Shown piece by piece: positions 60,634 through 64,000 of a DNA stretch of 64,000 nt; position 1 is the first letter of the stretch; every line of letters begins with the position of its first letter. The position numbers were made by a program, and so were the translations under genes. The stretch is from Bacillus shivajii (GTDB lineage Bacteria; Bacillota; Bacilli; Bacillales; Salisediminibacteriaceae), in assembly GCF_020519665.1 (NCBI RefSeq), contig NZ_CP084703.1, positions 1,798,001 to 1,862,000 of the forward strand. Reading direction: 5' to 3'. The notes under the pieces are model-generated. The model was not told the origin of the DNA. It did not search any database and saw only the letters and a program-made list of their open reading frames with translations.

Positions 60634-61554
60634 AAGGAGTTCGATTTAAAGGGAGAAATAGAAAATAACAGCTCATTTTTGGAGGTAATTCGCGCCTGAA
60701 TTATCTCCTTTACTTTGTTGTTATTGAACCAACTTCATTAAACACTTCTTTAAAATTGATTGACAGGTTCAGCATTTGATTTTAAAATTTTGATTTTCCT
60801 CGCAGTTGAAATACACTTCGCTTGCGCCCTGGGGTGAAAGCGAAGGAATTTTTGAACGGATGCTTGCACCTCTGGGCACAAGTGTGACATCCGTTCAAGC
60901 TGCACTTCGTTTGCTTTCACGGTGTCTTCTTTGCCGCGGGCAGTAGCATATGTTATAAAAGATGTTTTTTTTAGTTACAAATGAACAAGATATTAGATGC
61001 AAGAAGCAGTTGAAATAAACGTAGACTCTAGCTGGAACAGCAACGAGCATTACATCTTCGAACTGCTTTGAACAAATTCTTCATATAAATGTGTTCTCGG
61101 TTGTTTTCAACAAAATAACGTATTAATTAGCACCCTTTTTAAAGAGTAATTAATATGAATTAGTAAGTTATTATTTGAAGTGATATTTTTAGATCTAACT
61201 TTAACATTTTATCAAGAGATAATTATTAATGAACTAGGCTATATTCGCATTGATTTTATAACTCGAAAAAGTGACAGGCGGTGAATTAAGGATATCCGTC
61301 AAAAATCCGAAGACTCCAGCGGGACAAGCAATAGGCGAAGATCCAACAGGGCTATAGCCCTGTTTAGCTGAGGCATTGCCCGCGGAAAGCGAAGGAATTT
61401 TTGAACGGATATTTATGTGCTCCAACTAAACGGATTCGAGTGCTTATCTAAATAAAAAATACACAATTAAAAGGACACATATAAAACTTTATGTAAAACA
61501 TGTTGCCAGTTCTTTTGTTTTTATTGTTTTTCACCTCGAAAACGGAACTACTTA
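60634..61554 (+). repeat. Composite repeat family 1, copy 3
   Basis: A 921-bp block with left end AAGGAGTTCGATTTAAAGGG and right end CCTCGAAAACGGAACTACTT. The left end GGAGGTAATTCGCGCCTGAA and right segment CGGATTCGAGTGCTTATC match the other copies. The middle holds the CAGTTGAAATACACTTCGCT and GGGGTGAAAGCGAAGGAA modules also present in copy 1 but arranged differently. No protein or transposase is encoded. Confidence 0.75.
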
Positions 61555-61696
61555 ATTTTTTGACGGTAAGAATTTTTGTTACGACGCTGAAATAGTTAGA
61601 GGACACAGAAAGTCTTTATTTCACAAATAGAACGTAGTATACTTTGATTGATTCGTCAAAATTTTACAGAATGATAACGTGATAGGAGTATGAAAC

Positions 61697-62239
61697 ATGA
61701 ATCTTTGGAACAAACTTGTTAAGCATCATATAAGAACAGTGATCGTTATTACTGTCATTGTCAATGCACTTATTGTTTTACTATCTTATCTTCCAGGATA
61801 TGATGGCCAGCTTCCGTATTGGGTGACGCAATTGCCGTTACTGAATGCAACATTAAATAGTTTCACCTTTATATTTCTAGTTTGTGCATTAGTTGCAATT
61901 CTAAAAGGAAATGTTACATTACATCAGCGTTTTATCTACAGTGCGTTTGTAACGACCGGTATTTTCCTTTTTTCTTATGTTACGTACCACTTTTTAGCCG
62001 AATCAACAACATTTGGCGGCACTGGACTAATCGCAGGTGTTTATTACTTTATTTTAATTACTCATATTATTTTAGCAGCAATTATTGTACCTTTAGCTTT
62101 AATGAGCTTTTTTACAGGATATAAAGATCTAAGACAAACACACAAAAAATGGGTACGTTGGACGATGCCCCTTTGGCTTTATGTTAGTTTAACGGGAGTA
62201 CTCGTTTATATCCTAATCTCTCCATATTACACGTATTAG
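61697..62239 (+). CDS. DUF420 family membrane protein
   Basis: This 180-residue protein has five membrane helices. Conserved histidines in TLHQRFIYSAF, VTYHFLAES and FILITHIILA are typical of DUF420 (YozB/CtaM-type). Staphylococcal CtaM is needed for assembly of a haem-copper oxidase, so a role in cytochrome oxidase biogenesis is plausible. The start ATG follows GATAGGAG. Confidence 0.88.
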   Translation: MNLWNKLVKHHIRTVIVITVIVNALIVLLSYLPGYDGQLPYWVTQLPLLNATLNSFTFIFLVCALVAILKGNVTLHQRFIYSAFVTTGIFLFSYVTYHFLAESTTFGGTGLIAGVYYFILITHIILAAIIVPLALMSFFTGYKDLRQTHKKWVRWTMPLWLYVSLTGVLVYILISPYYTY

Positions 62240-62261
62240 TAAGTGTATCGTAATTTAAACA

Positions 62262-62342
62262 GCCTAGTATCAGCGCTAGCGAAGATTAAATAAACCGATT
62301 GTTAAGGTTTCTCTTCGTTTCGCATAGAGATACTAGGCATTT
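62262..62342 (+). terminator. Long hairpin terminator after the DUF420 gene
   Basis: GCCTAGTATC (62262-62271) pairs with GATACTAGGC (62329-62338). An inner stem (GCGAAGA / TCTTCGT) with loop is nested in it. ATTTTGT follows. Confidence 0.7.
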
Positions 62343-62442
62343 TGTATACTTCAAAACTCCGCGTATCGATTTTTCTTTCATATGTCGTATAAACGTTGGG
62401 TAACCTAACGGACAAGGTGATATATAGAGGGGAGTTTAAAAA

Positions 62443-64000
62443 ATGAGAAGTATTATACGTTTAACGATCGCTTTTAGTGTTGTCTTATTTTCTGTCTTAG
62501 GAATATGGTACTTATCAGATCACCAAAATCGGGATCTTACGTTAGATGGTGATGAATCAGAAGACCGAAGCTTTGAGCTTGCGATGTCAGAAGTGATGGC
62601 TGAAGATTTAACAGGTTCGATTGAAATGTTTATTTACAAAATTGAGGATGAACTAGATGACTGGACGGATATGGATATAAACGATCAAAAAACAATAGAA
62701 GAACTTGATCAATTTGTTGATGAGCACCCACACATTGAAGGGTTCGCGCTATATGAGAATAATGAGTTAAAATACGATGTTCACTTAAAAGATGTACCAA
62801 CGAATCCAAAAGAAAAACTCACTCGAAACAAAGGAAACGGGGTGAAACTTTCTGACCCGTTTATTGAAAAAGGGACGAAAAAAATGTACATGGGTAAAGA
62901 AAAAAATGATCACCTTTACTTTACTGAACTAGACCTATCTTTTATTGAGCATTTCGTAAAAGACTTAGCAGCATTAACGGATGCAAATGGTCAATTTTTC
63001 ATCGGCGATGACGGAATGAATGTTGGGACAACCGAAAGTGAAGTTGATGAAGATTACGTAAAAAAAGACGTAGAAGACTTAGGCTGGAGTTTATATGTGC
63101 AAAGTGAAGATGACAAAGAAGTGGAAGAGGAACATTATAAAGAAGGCGAGATCATCGTTAAATTAAGAGAAGGCATCGACAAAAAAGAATGGGCAGCAGA
63201 TCATCAAGTGAAGATCGTAGACGCATTTAACGATTCATTAGTTGTTCGAGATAAACGAGATTCCACTGAATTATTAATGGAAGAGTGGGCAGATGACCCA
63301 GCTGTTGTATATATGGAGCCAAACTATAAGTATTCTAAGCAAACGATGGCTCATCAAACAAGACCTCGACAAAGGAGAACAAGACAAGTTCATGTGTTCG
63401 ATGAAAATGAGTCACCAAATGATGAATTTTATGAACCTTATCAATGGAATTTCTCGCAAATTTTTGCTGAAGAAGGATGGGCTATTTCTGTTGGCGAAGA
63501 GCAAGTTCCAATAGCAATTATAGACAGTGGTGTGGACCCAGAACATATTGATTTAAGTGAGAAAATTCAAGATGGATTTAATGCATTTGAAGGCAATGGT
63601 GCTTATTATGATGAGCATGGCCATGGTACACATGTCGCTGGTGTTGCAGCAGCTGTTACTAATAATGAAGATGGCGTTGCCGGTGTTTCTTGGAATAATC
63701 CAATCCTAGCTGTAAAAGTATTAGATGATCGTGCGGAAGGGAACTCGATGTCAATCGCGAAAGGAATCCGCTGGGCTGTTGACAATGGCGCGAAAGTGCT
63801 CAATTTAAGTTTAGGTGATAGTCATGATTCAGAAATGATGCATGAAGCAGTGCGTTACGCTTATAACAACGATGTCGTCATGATTGCAGCTTCAGGGAAT
63901 GATAATGTAGAAACACCTATGTATCCTGCTGCATATGAAGAGGTCTTGACAGTAGCAGCGACCGATCCACATGAAGAGAGAGCGTTTTTTTCAAACTATG
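62443..64000 (+). CDS. Subtilisin-family (S8) protease, 3' end outside window
   Basis: The frame is open from the ATG at 62443 (after GAGGGGAG) to the window end, 519 codons. An N-terminal signal anchor (LTIAFSVVLFSVLGIWYL) is followed by an acidic extracytoplasmic region of about 200 residues, an I9-like propeptide (GEIIVKLREGIDKKEWAADH to MEPNYKY) and a catalytic domain. Asp is in AIIDSGVDPEH, His in GHGTHVAGVAA and the oxyanion Asn in AASGND. The catalytic Ser would lie beyond the edge. The long insert before the propeptide is unusual for secreted subtilisins and could be a sensing domain. Confidence 0.9.
   Translation, partial: MRSIIRLTIAFSVVLFSVLGIWYLSDHQNRDLTLDGDESEDRSFELAMSEVMAEDLTGSIEMFIYKIEDELDDWTDMDINDQKTIEELDQFVDEHPHIEGFALYENNELKYDVHLKDVPTNPKEKLTRNKGNGVKLSDPFIEKGTKKMYMGKEKNDHLYFTELDLSFIEHFVKDLAALTDANGQFFIGDDGMNVGTTESEVDEDYVKKDVEDLGWSLYVQSEDDKEVEEEHYKEGEIIVKLREGIDKKEWAADHQVKIVDAFNDSLVVRDKRDSTELLMEEWADDPAVVYMEPNYKYSKQTMAHQTRPRQRRTRQVHVFDENESPNDEFYEPYQWNFSQIFAEEGWAISVGEEQVPIAIIDSGVDPEHIDLSEKIQDGFNAFEGNGAYYDEHGHGTHVAGVAAAVTNNEDGVAGVSWNNPILAVKVLDDRAEGNSMSIAKGIRWAVDNGAKVLNLSLGDSHDSEMMHEAVRYAYNNDVVMIAASGNDNVETPMYPAAYEEVLTVAATDPHEERAFFSNY

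Noticed and set aside
1..64000. tRNA, rRNA or classical riboswitches
   Set aside because: Intergenic regions were scanned by eye for tRNA-like cloverleaf ends, T-box, SAM, purine and lysine motifs; none was convincing. A covariance search would settle this.

Overview
The window is low-GC chromosomal DNA from a spore-forming member of the Bacillaceae. The evidence is the Bacillus-type block nth-ypoC-ponA-recU-yppC, the spore genes sspM and racA, the sigI-rsgI pair, tatA-tatC, dck-dgk, cvfC and ydbS-ydbT, together with GGAGG-type ribosome binding sites and frequent TTG and GTG starts. Very acidic Asp/Glu and Asn/Gly tails on three surface proteins (PBP1A, RsgI and a DUF5667 protein) would fit an alkaliphile or halotolerant species, but that is inference. 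No rRNA, tRNA, CRISPR or prophage was seen.

Layout. 1-6.6 kb: DNA repair, cell-wall and sporulation block. 6.6-7.5 kb: first copy of a composite repeat. 7.6-9.9 kb: lipoprotein, TRIC-like channel, c-di-AMP-binding CBS/ACT protein, DUF2524. 10-13.5 kb: accessory island with an Lsa-type ABC-F resistance gene behind a ribosome-mediated attenuator. 13.7-23.4 kb: pncA, AEC transporter, ykuK, YeeE/YedE transporter, kynB, two thioredoxin-fold proteins, cvfC and a YdbS/YdbT pair. 23.6-31.8 kb: DUF2777, MBL hydrolase, the sigI-rsgI-DUF5667 locus and a telA operon. 32.6-36.8 kb: GGDEF protein, NCS1 permease, NRDE protein. 37.3-39.6 kb: lipid kinase and tatA/tatC. 39.7-51.5 kb: accessory island of about fifteen small, mostly unrelated genes, all on the plus strand, containing an IS21 element and several decayed genes. 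51.7-64 kb: dck-dgk, DegV, DsrE, patatin, S9 peptidase, MFS pump, DUF420 and the start of a subtilisin-like protease.

Mobile and repeat content is unusually rich. One MITE-like family has 15-bp terminal inverted repeats (GAATCAATTTCATAA) and 4-bp target duplications (four copies). A second composite family is bounded by AAGTAGTTCCGTTT-type inverted ends (three copies). A third repeat of about 110 nt follows two plus-strand terminators, and one long imperfect palindrome stands alone.

The most unusual structure is the 39.9-49.8 kb island. About twenty copies of a short motif (roughly CTAAYGGGKAG, variable stem, TTNAATAAG) sit between nearly all its genes, some as hairpins with a conserved loop and covarying stems. 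It has the architecture of a gene-cassette array, though no recombinase is present. Other points of interest are the three-codon leader and attenuator before the ABC-F gene, a SigI-type promoter before sigI, and a hairpin that covers the ribosome binding site of the DUF5667 gene.
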